Shown here: positions 53,289-63,040 of the stretch, one piece after another | Position numbering within the stretch: the stretch's first letter is position 1 | How the letters are laid out: every line of letters begins with the position of its first letter | Assembly (NCBI RefSeq): GCF_013387465.1 | Contig: NZ_VYGV01000007.1 | Span: forward strand, 1-64,000 | DNA: 64,000 bases | Reading direction: 5' to 3' | Origin: Hydrogenophaga aromaticivorans | GTDB taxonomy: Bacteria > Pseudomonadota > Gammaproteobacteria > Burkholderiales > Burkholderiaceae_C | The notes under the pieces: model-generated | The model's input: only the letters and a program-made list of their open reading frames with translations | What the model was told of the DNA's origin: nothing | Database searches by the model: none | Position numbers and translations under genes: made by a program

Positions 53289-53528
53289 ATGGGCATCATC
53301 AAGATTTCAGAGCAGATGCATGAAAACCTGCGTCTGACCAGTGGGGCGCTGAGCCGCTCCATGAACGCGCAGGCCGAACACTGGCTGCGCGTGGGCATGT
53401 TGTCGGAGCTGAACCCGACGCTGTGCCACGGCGAGATCTGCCAGCTGCTGATCGAAACGGAGCGGCAGGCGCCCGTGACGCCCGGTCTCAGGAGCGTGCC
53501 GCCCGCCGGCCTGGAGAAGGCGGCATGA
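53289..53528 (+). CDS. ParD-like antitoxin-family protein
   Basis: The protein has 79 residues. IIKISEQMHENLRLTSGALSR resembles the ParD_like family (a ribbon-helix-helix-type domain), which usually lacks an adjacent ParE toxin. The Trp/Leu-rich HWLRVGMLSEL follows. AAGGAGGCTCACC is an excellent ribosome binding site. The stop overlaps the map gene start (ATGA), so it is translationally coupled to methionine aminopeptidase instead of a toxin. A role in regulating that gene, through the inverted repeat upstream, is inference. Confidence 0.75.
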   Translation: MGIIKISEQMHENLRLTSGALSRSMNAQAEHWLRVGMLSELNPTLCHGEICQLLIETERQAPVTPGLRSVPPAGLEKAA

Positions 53529-54370
53529 CGGGCGGCAAGAAGGGCGTGAGCATCAGGACGCCGGCCGAGATCGACATGGCCCGGCGCGCCGGGCAACTGG
53601 CCGCCGACGTGTTGCGCATGATCGGCGAACACGTGAAACCCGGCGTGACCACGGACGAGCTGGACCGGCTGTGCCACGACCACATCGTGAACGAGCTGAA
53701 GGCGGTGCCGGCCAACATCGGTTACCACGGCTACCCGAAAACGATCTGCGCTTCGGTGAACCACGTGATCTGCCACGGCATCCCGTCCGACAAGAAGCTG
53801 AAGGACGGCGACATCGTCAACATCGACGTGGCGCTGATCAAGGACGGCTGGTTCGGCGACACGAGCCGCATGTATTGCGTGGGTGAGCCGGGCATTCTGG
53901 CCAAGCGCCTGGTGCGCACGACCTACGAGGCGATGCGCGCGGGCATCCAGCAGGTGCGCCCGGGCGCGACGCTGGGCGATGTGGGCCACGCGATCCAGAC
54001 GGTGGCGCACGCGGCGGGGTTCAGCGTGGTGCGCGAGTACTGCGGCCACGGCATCGGGCAGATCTACCACGACGAGCCGCAGGTCTTGCACTACGGCCAG
54101 CGCAACACGGGCCTGAAGCTGGCGCCGGGCATGGTGTTCACGGTGGAGCCCATGATCAACGCGGGTAAGCGCGAGACCAAGGAGCTGTCGGACGGCTGGA
54201 CGGTGGTCACGCGCGATCGCTCGCTTTCGGCGCAGTGGGAACACATGGTGGCGGTGACGGAAACCGGTTTCGAGATCCTCACGCCCTGGCCCGAAGGTCT
54301 GGGCGATTACGCGCCGATCGAGCCGGTGGTCAGCGCCGCGAGCCCGGTGGCCGTGGCCGCGGTGGCCTGA
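53525..54370 (+). CDS. map: Type I methionine aminopeptidase
   Basis: The protein has 281 residues. The five metal ligands appear in NIDVALIKDGWFGDTSRMY (two Asp), GHGIG (His), FTVEPMIN (Glu) and QWEHMV (Glu); the substrate-site His lies in YHGYPK. It removes the initiator methionine from new proteins in the cytoplasm. The ATG at 53525 overlaps the ParD-like stop by four bases. A longer open frame upstream is not protein-like. The Val/Ala-rich C-terminal tail after SPVAV is slightly longer than usual. Burkholderiales often have several map genes, and this may be an accessory one. Confidence 0.9.
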   Translation: MTGGKKGVSIRTPAEIDMARRAGQLAADVLRMIGEHVKPGVTTDELDRLCHDHIVNELKAVPANIGYHGYPKTICASVNHVICHGIPSDKKLKDGDIVNIDVALIKDGWFGDTSRMYCVGEPGILAKRLVRTTYEAMRAGIQQVRPGATLGDVGHAIQTVAHAAGFSVVREYCGHGIGQIYHDEPQVLHYGQRNTGLKLAPGMVFTVEPMINAGKRETKELSDGWTVVTRDRSLSAQWEHMVAVTETGFEILTPWPEGLGDYAPIEPVVSAASPVAVAAVA

Positions 54371-54376
54371 GCGGGT

Positions 54377-54904
54377 TCAGGCGCGGCGCCTGCGCCACAG
54401 CCAGACGCCGACGCCCAGCAGGGCGGCGTAGTTCAGCGCCATGAACCAGGGCTCGTTCCACGCGATGCCGTCGAAGCCCCAGTAGGTGATGGGGTAGAAA
54501 ACGGGCGAGGGGAAGAAGTCGGCCGAGTGGGTGAACACGTCGATCACGATGTGTGACCACCAGCCCAGCAGGGGCAGCCAGAGCCGGCGCAGCCAGACCC
54601 AGAGCAGGGCCGTCACCGCGGCGGCCACCAGCGCGCTGTGAAACACGCAGTGCACCTGGTGCGACCAGAAGGCCACCCAGGCCGGGAAATCGGGTTCGCC
54701 GCCCGGGGCCGCGGTGGCGTATTGGAGCCATTCGCCTGGCGTGCCGTTGATCACGGCCCAGGCCGCCACGGGCAGCGTGTGCACCACGTCGGGCACCACC
54801 GCCAGCGTTACCGCCCAGGCCAGGGTGGGTTTGTTCACCGGCCCGGCGTTCGACAACGCCACCAGGCCGGCACCCGCCCACAACCCGTGCGCCAGGATGT
54901 CCAT
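54377..54904 (-). CDS. YdjM-like membrane protein, possible metal-dependent hydrolase
   Basis: The protein has 175 residues with about four helices. It has MDILAHGLWAGAGL at the start, PDVVHTLP, FWSHQVHCVFHSAL and WWSHIVIDVFTHSADF. The repeated His and Asp in membrane segments fit the YdjM/YfhO-like inner-membrane hydrolase family, but no activity is proven. It is convergent with map, with six bases between stops. It is followed on the same strand by slyX. Confidence 0.65.
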   Translation of the reverse strand: MDILAHGLWAGAGLVALSNAGPVNKPTLAWAVTLAVVPDVVHTLPVAAWAVINGTPGEWLQYATAAPGGEPDFPAWVAFWSHQVHCVFHSALVAAAVTALLWVWLRRLWLPLLGWWSHIVIDVFTHSADFFPSPVFYPITYWGFDGIAWNEPWFMALNYAALLGVGVWLWRRRRA

Positions 54905-54912
54905 GGTTCGGT

Positions 54913-55158
54913 TCAGTAGTGGGGCGGCAGCTCGTCGCGTAGGTTGCGCGCGGGCGCTGAGCCCTCGTCAGCGCCTTGGCGGCGCAGGTGGCCGAGCTCG
55001 CGCAGCAACAGGTCGATCTGCTCCTGCTGGCGCGCGACCACGGCGTTGAGCGTGTCGAGCAGGTCGTCGGCGTAGCTGGCCTTGATCTCCAGTTCGGTGA
55101 GGCGGTCTTCCAGGTGCACGGCGGCGGGTGCTGAGGGTGGGGTCGAAGCGGTGCTCAT
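54913..55158 (-). CDS. slyX: SlyX family protein
   Basis: The protein has 81 residues, mainly a coiled coil (about 15-55) with the SlyX-like LEDRLTELEIKASYADDLLD, LNAVVARQQEQIDLL and the C-terminal LRDELPPHY. SlyX has no established biochemical function. I use the Met at 55158 (MSTASTPP); a longer frame exists upstream but looks unlike protein. It is eight bases from the YdjM-like gene on the same strand. Confidence 0.8.
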   Translation of the reverse strand: MSTASTPPSAPAAVHLEDRLTELEIKASYADDLLDTLNAVVARQQEQIDLLLRELGHLRRQGADEGSAPARNLRDELPPHY

Positions 55159-55219
55159 GTGGCTATTGGACACCACGCCGGCGCGTGACCCGCAGCGCAT
55201 GAAACAACCTCAACCCAGG

Positions 55220-55320
55220 GAGACCGAGGGTCCGGCTTTGCCGGCCCAAGGTATCGCCCCCCCTCCAAGCCGAAGGCGCCAGAGGGGGGGGAGGCGCCGA
55301 AGGCGACGCGGGGGGTGTTT
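55220..55320. repeat. GC-rich intergenic repeat, Comamonadaceae type
   Basis: The sequence between slyX and msrB contains a small hairpin (CCGGC-TTT-GCCGG, 55232-55244) and the pattern CCCCCCTCCAAGCCGAAGGC, then AGGCGCCGAAGGCGACGCGG. Such pieces recur between genes in Comamonadaceae. A related stretch lies near 61770-61830. I recognise the type by eye; no database comparison was possible. Confidence 0.5.
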
Positions 55321-55323
55321 CCT

Positions 55324-55731
55324 TTACTCTGGCTGGTGTTCCAGCGAAGCGGAGTTCATGCAGTAGCGCAGGCCCGAGGGCGCCGGGCCATCTTCGAACA
55401 CGTGGCCCAGGTGCGCGCCGCACTGGCTGCACACGGTTTCAACGCGCGCCATGCCGTGGCTGCGGTCGGTGATCTCGGTGATGGCGCCGGGGATGGCCTT
55501 CCAGAAACTGGGCCAGCCGCAGCCGGCGTCGAACTTGGTGCCGGCGTCAAACAGGTGGTTGCCGCAGCAGATGCAGTGGTAGCTGCCGTCGGCCCAGACT
55601 TCTTCGTATTTGCCGGTGAACGGGCGCTCGGTGTGGGCGTGGCGGGTCACTTCGAAGGCGGCGGGTTCGGCGCCTTTTTCAGCCAGCAGGGCGCGCCACT
55701 CGGCATCGGTTTTCTGGATGGGGAACGTCAT
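55324..55731 (-). CDS. msrB: Peptide methionine (R)-S-oxide reductase MsrB
   Basis: The protein has 135 residues. The four zinc Cys lie in CICCG and [10 protein letters not shown]; the catalytic Cys is in [13 protein letters not shown]. It repairs the R form of oxidised methionine, taking electrons from thioredoxin. I use the Met at 55731 ([12 protein letters not shown]). It lies next to selO on the same strand. Both proteins are redox-related, so co-transcription is reasonable. Confidence 0.92.
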   Translation of the reverse strand: MTFPIQKTDAEWRALLAEKGAEPAAFEVTRHAHTERPFTGKYEEVWADGSYHCICCGNHLFDAGTKFDAGCGWPSFWKAIPGAITEITDRSHGMARVETVCSQCGAHLGHVFEDGPAPSGLRYCMNSASLEHQPE

Positions 55732-55742
55732 GGAGGGGTCCT

Positions 55743-57284
55743 TCACGATGAACAGCTGATTTCGATGTGGGCCGCCCAGTCGGGCGGAAAGTCGGCCAGG
55801 TCGTCGTGGCCGGGCAGCTCGGTGAACGGGGTTTCCAGCGCGGTCTGCAGGCGCTGCAGGGCCGAGAAGTCGCCCTCGCGGGCGCGCTGGATGGCGATCT
55901 CGCCGAGGTGGTTGCGCAGCACCACGTGCGGGTTGGTCGAGAGCATCAGCACCTGGGTGAGGCGGGCGTCAAAACCGGGCTGGCTCTGCAGCCGCCCGCG
56001 CCACTGCAGGGCCCAGGCGTCAAAGGCTTCGCGCTGCAGGAACAGGTCGCGCACCGGCTCGATGGCCGCGCTGGCTGCCGCGGCGCCCGCGCCCGGTTCC
56101 GCAAAGCCGGCCACGGCGTTCGAGAGGCGGCGCCAGAAGAGCGTGAAGTCCACCGCGTCCTGCGCCATGAGCGCCATCAGCTGCTCGGTGAGCGCTTCGT
56201 CGCCGGCCATCACGGTGCCGAGGCCGAGCTTGGCGCCCATGCGCCGCTGCAACGCCGCGGGGAACAGGGCCTTGTAGGGTTCGAGCGCGTCCAGCGCCTG
56301 TTGCGGGTCTTCCATCAGTGGCAGCAGGGCCTGGCCCAGGCAATACAGGTTCCAGTGCGCGATGCCGGGCTGGCGCATGTAGCGGTAGCGCCCGGCGCTG
56401 TCGCTGTGGTTGCAGATGTGGCGCGGGTTGTAGGCGTCGAGGAACTGGAACGGGCCGTAGTCGATGGTCAGGCCCAGGATGCTCATGTTGTCGGTGTTCA
56501 TCACGCCGTGGCAGAAGCCCACGGCTTGCCACTGCGCGACCATCTCGGCGGTGCGCGCGCTCACGGCTTCGAGCAGGTTGGCGTAGACGTTGCCGGGCAG
56601 GGCGCGGCAGTCCGGGTAGAACTGGTCGATGACGAAATCGGCCAGCGTGCGCAGTTGCGCGTGTTGCCCGCTGTGCGAAAAGTGTTCGAAGTGGCCGAAG
56701 CGGATGAAGCTGGGCGCCACGCGCGTGACGACGGCCGCGGTTTCGATTTCTTCGCGACGCACCGGCTGGTCGGACCCGGTGACACACAGCGCCCGGCTGG
56801 TGGGGATGCCCAGCGCGTGCATGGCTTCGCTGCAGAGGAATTCGCGGATGGAGCTGCGCAGCACGGCGCGGCCGTCGCCCATGCGCGAATAGGGCGTGAG
56901 CCCGGCGCCCTTGAGCTGGATTTCTTGCGGGCCATCGGTGCCGGCGAGTTCGCCGAGCAGGATCGCCCGCCCGTCGCCCAGCTGGCCGGCCCACTGGCCA
57001 AACTGGTGGCCGCTGTAGACACTGGCAAGCGGGCGCATGCCGGGCAGCAGCTGGTTGCCGGTGAAGGCCTGCAGGGCTTCGTCGCTGGCCATCCAGTCGT
57101 CGCGCAGCCCGAGTTCGCGCGCCAGCGCCGGGTTGCGGCCGACCCAGTAGGGGGCGGGCAGGGGCGTGGGGCGCAGCTCGGTGTAGAACTCGCGGCCGAG
57201 GCCGGCGAAGCGGTGCGTCCAGCCGGTCGGTGTTTCGGTGGCGGGCGCGGGCGGCAGGGCATGGGGCAGGGTCATGCGGCGCAT
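55743..57284 (-). CDS. selO: Protein adenylyltransferase SelO (YdiU)
   Basis: The protein has 513 residues. The pseudokinase features [69 protein letters not shown] and [15 protein letters not shown] are all visible. SelO transfers AMP to proteins during redox stress. A Cys near the end, as in the conserved C-terminal Cys of some members, is present (ISCSS). I use the Met at 57284; a second Met (57275) is possible. It is 11 bases from msrB on the same strand. Confidence 0.9.
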   Translation of the reverse strand: MRRMTLPHALPPAPATETPTGWTHRFAGLGREFYTELRPTPLPAPYWVGRNPALARELGLRDDWMASDEALQAFTGNQLLPGMRPLASVYSGHQFGQWAGQLGDGRAILLGELAGTDGPQEIQLKGAGLTPYSRMGDGRAVLRSSIREFLCSEAMHALGIPTSRALCVTGSDQPVRREEIETAAVVTRVAPSFIRFGHFEHFSHSGQHAQLRTLADFVIDQFYPDCRALPGNVYANLLEAVSARTAEMVAQWQAVGFCHGVMNTDNMSILGLTIDYGPFQFLDAYNPRHICNHSDSAGRYRYMRQPGIAHWNLYCLGQALLPLMEDPQQALDALEPYKALFPAALQRRMGAKLGLGTVMAGDEALTEQLMALMAQDAVDFTLFWRRLSNAVAGFAEPGAGAAAASAAIEPVRDLFLQREAFDAWALQWRGRLQSQPGFDARLTQVLMLSTNPHVVLRNHLGEIAIQRAREGDFSALQRLQTALETPFTELPGHDDLADFPPDWAAHIEISCSS

Positions 57285-57380
57285 TGTCACCGGGACGACT
57301 TGCACCCACACCCGGGTGGGCTATACGGGGCAACCCGCTACGGCCAGCGTGCGTTGTTGAGGCATGATGCTGGGTGAATT

Positions 57381-57400
57381 AAACGCACGACCGTTCGTTT
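57381..57400. promoter_or_regulatory. Near-palindrome upstream of the acyl-CoA ligase gene
   Basis: AAACGCACGA-CCGTTCGTTT is a 20-base near-palindrome (eight of ten positions pair) located 28 bases before the ATG. Its ACGACCGTTCGT core resembles operators of TetR-type regulators that control fatty acid genes (the FadR/PsrA/LiuR-like class). It probably represses or activates the ligase/transporter operon. Confidence 0.5.
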
Positions 57401-57428
57401 TTTCAGCAAGACACTCAAGGAGAACCCC

Positions 57429-59071
<1,643 letters not shown>

Positions 59072-59072
<1 letters not shown>

Positions 59073-60349
59073 TGTCGGGTGGAGCGCGTTCGTCGGGCGT
59101 GCGGCGCTGGCTGCGGCGGCTGGCGGTGCTGGGCGCGTTCGCCTGGGCGGGCCTGGGCGGACCGGCCTGGGCCGCCGATGCGCCGCAGAAGGTGGTGCGC
59201 ATCGCCTTCATCGATCCGCTCTCCGGCCCGGCGGCCGACATCGGCCGCAACAGCCTGCGCAGTTGGCAGTTCATGGCCGAGCAGCTGGCCGGCCCGGGCA
59301 ACCCGGCGGGCGTGCGGTTCGTGGTGGCGGGCTTTGACAACAAGGGTTCGCCCAAGGAAAGCCTGGACGCGCTCAAGGCCGCCATCGACCAGGGCTTTCG
59401 CTACGTCGTGCAGGGCAACGGCTCCGGGGTGGCGGCGGCGATCTCCGATGCGGTGACGCGGCACAACACGCGCCACCCTGAGCAGGCGGTGCTCTACATC
59501 AACTACGCGGCCATGGACCCGGCGCTGACCAACGACCTGTGCAGCTTCTGGCACTTCCGAGTCGACGCCGACACGACCATGAAGACGCGCGCGCTGGCGC
59601 TCTTCATGGCCTCGCAGTCCGCGCTGAAAAGCGTGTACCTGCTGAACCAGAACTACGCCCATGGGCAGCAGTTCTCGCGTTACTTCCGCGAGGCGCTGAC
59701 GCAGGAGCGCCCCGATATCCAGATCGTGGGCGATGAGCTGCACACGGCGTTCGTGGGCCAGGATTTTGGGCCCTATGTGCGGCGGATCGCCGAGTCCGGC
59801 GCGCAGGCCGTGGTCACGGGCAACTGGGGCGCCGACCTGCGGGGGCTGGTGAAGGCGATGCAGAAGCAGGGCGTCACGTTGCCGCTCTACGCCTACTACC
59901 CGATGCTCAAGGGTGTGCCCGAGCTGCTGGCCTCGGGCGACGGCCGCCTGCCGGTGTACCAGGTGGCCAACAACCACACCAACCAGGCGGGCGATATCGC
60001 CCCGCTGGCCACCGCGTTCCGCCGCCGCTACGGTGAAGACCTGGTGGTGTACGCCGCGTTCGACGGCACGGCGATGCTGCTGCAGGCGATGAGCCAGGCC
60101 AAGACGACCGACGCGGCCCAGGTGGCGGTGCGCCTGAGCGGCATGGTGTTTCCGGGGTTCAGCGGACCGGTGCAGATGCGCGCCGACGACCACCAGCTGC
60201 AGCAGGGCCTCTATGTCTCACGCTGGCAAAAGGTGGATGAGCGGTATCCGCGCGATGCCGAGGAAACGGGCTACACCTTTGCGCCGGTGCGCTACATGAG
60301 CGCTTCGGAAATCAGCGGGCCCACGAGCTGCCGCATGCAGCGGCCTTGA
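59072..60349 (+). CDS. LIV-type ABC transporter substrate-binding protein, copy 1
   Basis: The protein has 425 residues with a signal peptide (GLGGPAWAAD). The periplasmic binding fold has IAFIDPLSGPAADIGRN at the start, VLYINYAAMDPALTN in the middle and TSCRMQRP at the end. It probably binds a carboxylic or amino acid. It overlaps the ligase gene (TGATG) and is followed by a close paralogue that starts 180 bases later. The two share the DNKLSP/DNKGSP and QNY-HGQQ patterns, so they are ancient tandem copies. Confidence 0.85.
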
Positions 60350-60529
60350 CCCCGGATCGGTGGTCACACCTGCCCGTGCGAACCGCGGCAGCGGGCTTGT
60401 GCCGTCTGTCGGATGCTAGGTTTGTGCGAGCGCACAGTCGCCTGCGCGATAGCTGCTAGGGGCAATCCCTGAGGGGTTTGCTGGACTGTCAGGCTACGCT
60501 AAGGTTTTCCACCTTCAGGAGACCCAGTC

Positions 60530-61762
60530 ATGTCGTTTGCCTTGAAATCCGTTGCCATCGCCGCCCTGTCGCTGACCCTGCTCAGCGCCCATGCCCAGAA
60601 GGGCGAGACGGTCAAGATCGCGTTGATCGACCCGCAGACCGGCCTGATGGGCCCGGTGGGCATGAACCAGCTGCGCAGCTGGCAATATTTCGCCGAAAAG
60701 TTCAGCGCCAGCAACCCGGCCGGTGTGAAGTTCGAGATGGTGGCGTTTGACAACAAGCTCAGCCCGGCCGAAAGCCTGAACGCCTTCAAGGCCGCGCTGG
60801 ACCAGGGCGTGCGCTACATCACCCAGGGCAACGGTTCTTCAGTGGCCGGCGCGCTGATCGACGCGGTCAACAAGCACAACGAGCGCAACCCGGGCAAGGA
60901 AGTGATCTTCCTGAACTACGCCGCCGTGGACCCCGATTTCACCAACAGCAAGTGCAGCTACTGGCACTTCCGCTTTGACGCCGACACCTCCATGAAGATG
61001 GAGGCCATGACCACCTTCATGAAGGACCAGAAGGACGTCAAGAGCGTCTACCTGCTCAACCAGAACTATTCGCACGGCCAGCAGGTGGCCAAGTTCGCCA
61101 AGGAAAACCTGGCCCGCAAGCGCCCGGATGTGAAGGTGGTGGGCGAAGACCTGCACCCGCTGGCCCAGGTGCGCGACTTCGCGCCCTACATCGCCAAGAT
61201 CAAGGCCTCGGGCGCCGACACCGTGATCACCGGCAACTGGGGCTCCGACCTGGCGCTGCTGATCAAGGCCGCCAACGAAGGCGGCTACACCGGCAAGTTC
61301 TACACCTACTACACCGGCGTGACCGGCACCCCGACCGCGCTCGGCACGGGTGGCGAAGGCCGTGTGTTCCAGGTGGCCTACCAGCACTACAACATGGGCG
61401 GCGACATGGGCAAGTGGGGCGACGACTTCAAGGCCAAGTACAAGGACGACATGTACACCGGCGCCATCCCGACGGCGTTCAACGTGCTGGGTGCGGCCAT
61501 GGCCAAGGCCAAGTCGACCGACCCGGTGAAGGTGGCCGCCGCCATGGAGGGCATCAAGGTCAAGAACTTCAACGGCGAGGTGGAGATGCGCAAGCTCGAC
61601 CACCAGCTGCAGCAGGCGCTGTTCCTCACGGTCTGGCAGAAGGCCGACCAGAAGTACCCCTACAGCCCGGAAAACACCGGCATGACGCTGGCCCCGGTGA
61701 AGGAATTCCCGGCCTTCGTGTCGAGCACGCCGACGAGCTGCCAGATGAAGCGACCTGGGTAA
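60530..61762 (+). CDS. LIV-type ABC transporter substrate-binding protein, copy 2
   Basis: The protein has 410 residues with a signal peptide (LTLLSAHAQKG). It matches copy 1 in layout: KIALIDPQTGLMGPVGMN, then VYLLNQNYSHGQQ and TSCQMKRPG near the end. AGGAGACCCAG is the ribosome binding site. A separate promoter may lie in the 180-base gap before it (TTGCTG with TAAGGT 16 bases on). It precedes livH by about 250 bases containing repeat-like sequence. The ligand is unknown; the two proteins could widen the substrate range. Confidence 0.85.
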   Translation: MSFALKSVAIAALSLTLLSAHAQKGETVKIALIDPQTGLMGPVGMNQLRSWQYFAEKFSASNPAGVKFEMVAFDNKLSPAESLNAFKAALDQGVRYITQGNGSSVAGALIDAVNKHNERNPGKEVIFLNYAAVDPDFTNSKCSYWHFRFDADTSMKMEAMTTFMKDQKDVKSVYLLNQNYSHGQQVAKFAKENLARKRPDVKVVGEDLHPLAQVRDFAPYIAKIKASGADTVITGNWGSDLALLIKAANEGGYTGKFYTYYTGVTGTPTALGTGGEGRVFQVAYQHYNMGGDMGKWGDDFKAKYKDDMYTGAIPTAFNVLGAAMAKAKSTDPVKVAAAMEGIKVKNFNGEVEMRKLDHQLQQALFLTVWQKADQKYPYSPENTGMTLAPVKEFPAFVSSTPTSCQMKRPG

Positions 61763-62011
61763 ATGACCCACCCCCGCCGCGCTGCGCGCGACCCCCTCAA
61801 GGGGACAACGCGGTGCGGCCCGGCGGAGCCGGTTCCGCCGCGTTCTGGGTTCCGGGCATTTCGCTCCGGACAGGTGGCTGGACTGCTTCATTTGCGGGGT
61901 TGCTGAGTTGCCCTACCGCTGCTGCGGTGGGCACTTCTGACGGGTCATACTCGTCCTCCGCTCCCACCTGTTCACCCCTCCCCCACGTTTCGCCCTCGAA
62001 AGGCAGGATCC
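61763..62011. other. Gap before livH with repeat-like sequence
   Basis: These 249 bases include a GC-rich stretch near 61770-61830 (GACCCCCTCAAGGGGACAAC, CGGCGGAGCCGGTTCCGCCG) resembling intergenic repeats common in Comamonadaceae. There is no convincing gene. AAAGGCAGGATCC just before 62012 is the livH ribosome binding site. Confidence 0.5.
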
Positions 62012-63034
62012 ATGGAGTTCATCATCATCTCCATGCTCAACGGCGTCAGCTACGGCTTGCTGCTGTTTCTGTTGAGCTCGGGACTCACCCTCATCTTCAG
62101 CATGATGGGGGTGCTGAATTTTGCGCACGCCAGCTTCTACATGCTGGGCGCCTACATCGGCTATTCGATCGCCCAGCTGGTGGGCTTCTGGCCGGGGCTG
62201 TTTGTGGCGCCGCTGGTGGTGGGGGCGCTGGGTGCGCTGTTTGAACGGCTGACCCTGCGCAAGGTGCACAAGTTCGGCCATGTGCCCGAGCTGCTGGTGA
62301 CCTTTGGCCTGTCCTACATCATCCTGGAGCTGGTGCAGCTGATCTGGGGCCGCACGGCGGTGGAGTTCGTACCCCCCGAAGTGCTGCGCGGCCCGGCCTT
62401 CACCCTGGTGCACCACGCCAACGACACGCTGGAGATGTTCTGGGGCGCTGTCGGCAGCGAGGTCTGCGCCGGCGCGGGTGTGATCTGCTCGCCGTTCCCG
62501 GCCACGCGCGCTTTCATGATGCTGGTGGCGATCCTGATGCTGGTGGCGCTCTGGCTGCTGCTGACCCGCACGCGCATCGGCCTGATCATCCAGGCCGCGC
62601 TGACCCACCCCGAAATGGTGGAGAGCCTGGGCCACAACGTGCCGCGCGTGCTGATGCTGGTGTTCGGCGCCGGCACCGGCCTGGCCGGTCTGGCCGGCGT
62701 GATCGGCGGCAGCACCTTCGTGACCGAGCCCAACATGGCCGCCACGGTGGGTTCGGTGATCTTTGTCGTGGTGGTGGTGGGCGGCATGGGCTCGCTCTCC
62801 GGCGCCTTCCTGGCCTCGCTGCTGATCGGCGTGATCCAGACCTTCGCCGTGGGGCTGGACTATTCGTTCATCCACCTGGTGGAGCAGTTGGGTGTGCAGG
62901 CCTCGGACGCCATGAGGGAGAACTCGGTGCTCAAGCTCACCCTGTCGCAGGTGGCGCCGATCCTGCCCTACCTGTTCCTGGTGCTGATCCTGATCTTCCG
63001 CCCCAAGGGCTTGCTGGGGACCCGCGAAGGTTGA
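62012..63034 (+). CDS. livH: Branched-chain amino acid-type ABC permease LivH
   Basis: The protein has 340 residues with about eight helices. GVSYGLLLFLLSSGLTLIF and GVLNFAHASFYMLGAY are typical of LivH, followed by GLSYIILELVQLIWG and VVVGGMGSLSGAFLASLLIG (the EAA-like loop region). It pairs with LivM in the inner membrane to move the ligand delivered by the binding proteins. A periplasmic loop with two Cys (EVCAGAGVIC) is longer than in classical LivH. livM starts six bases after its stop. Confidence 0.9.
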   Translation: MEFIIISMLNGVSYGLLLFLLSSGLTLIFSMMGVLNFAHASFYMLGAYIGYSIAQLVGFWPGLFVAPLVVGALGALFERLTLRKVHKFGHVPELLVTFGLSYIILELVQLIWGRTAVEFVPPEVLRGPAFTLVHHANDTLEMFWGAVGSEVCAGAGVICSPFPATRAFMMLVAILMLVALWLLLTRTRIGLIIQAALTHPEMVESLGHNVPRVLMLVFGAGTGLAGLAGVIGGSTFVTEPNMAATVGSVIFVVVVVGGMGSLSGAFLASLLIGVIQTFAVGLDYSFIHLVEQLGVQASDAMRENSVLKLTLSQVAPILPYLFLVLILIFRPKGLLGTREG

Positions 63035-63040
63035 CCGACC

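Noticed and set aside
53289..54370. A complete type II toxin-antitoxin module
   Set aside because: The protein after the ParD-like gene is a full methionine aminopeptidase with all metal ligands, not a ParE toxin.
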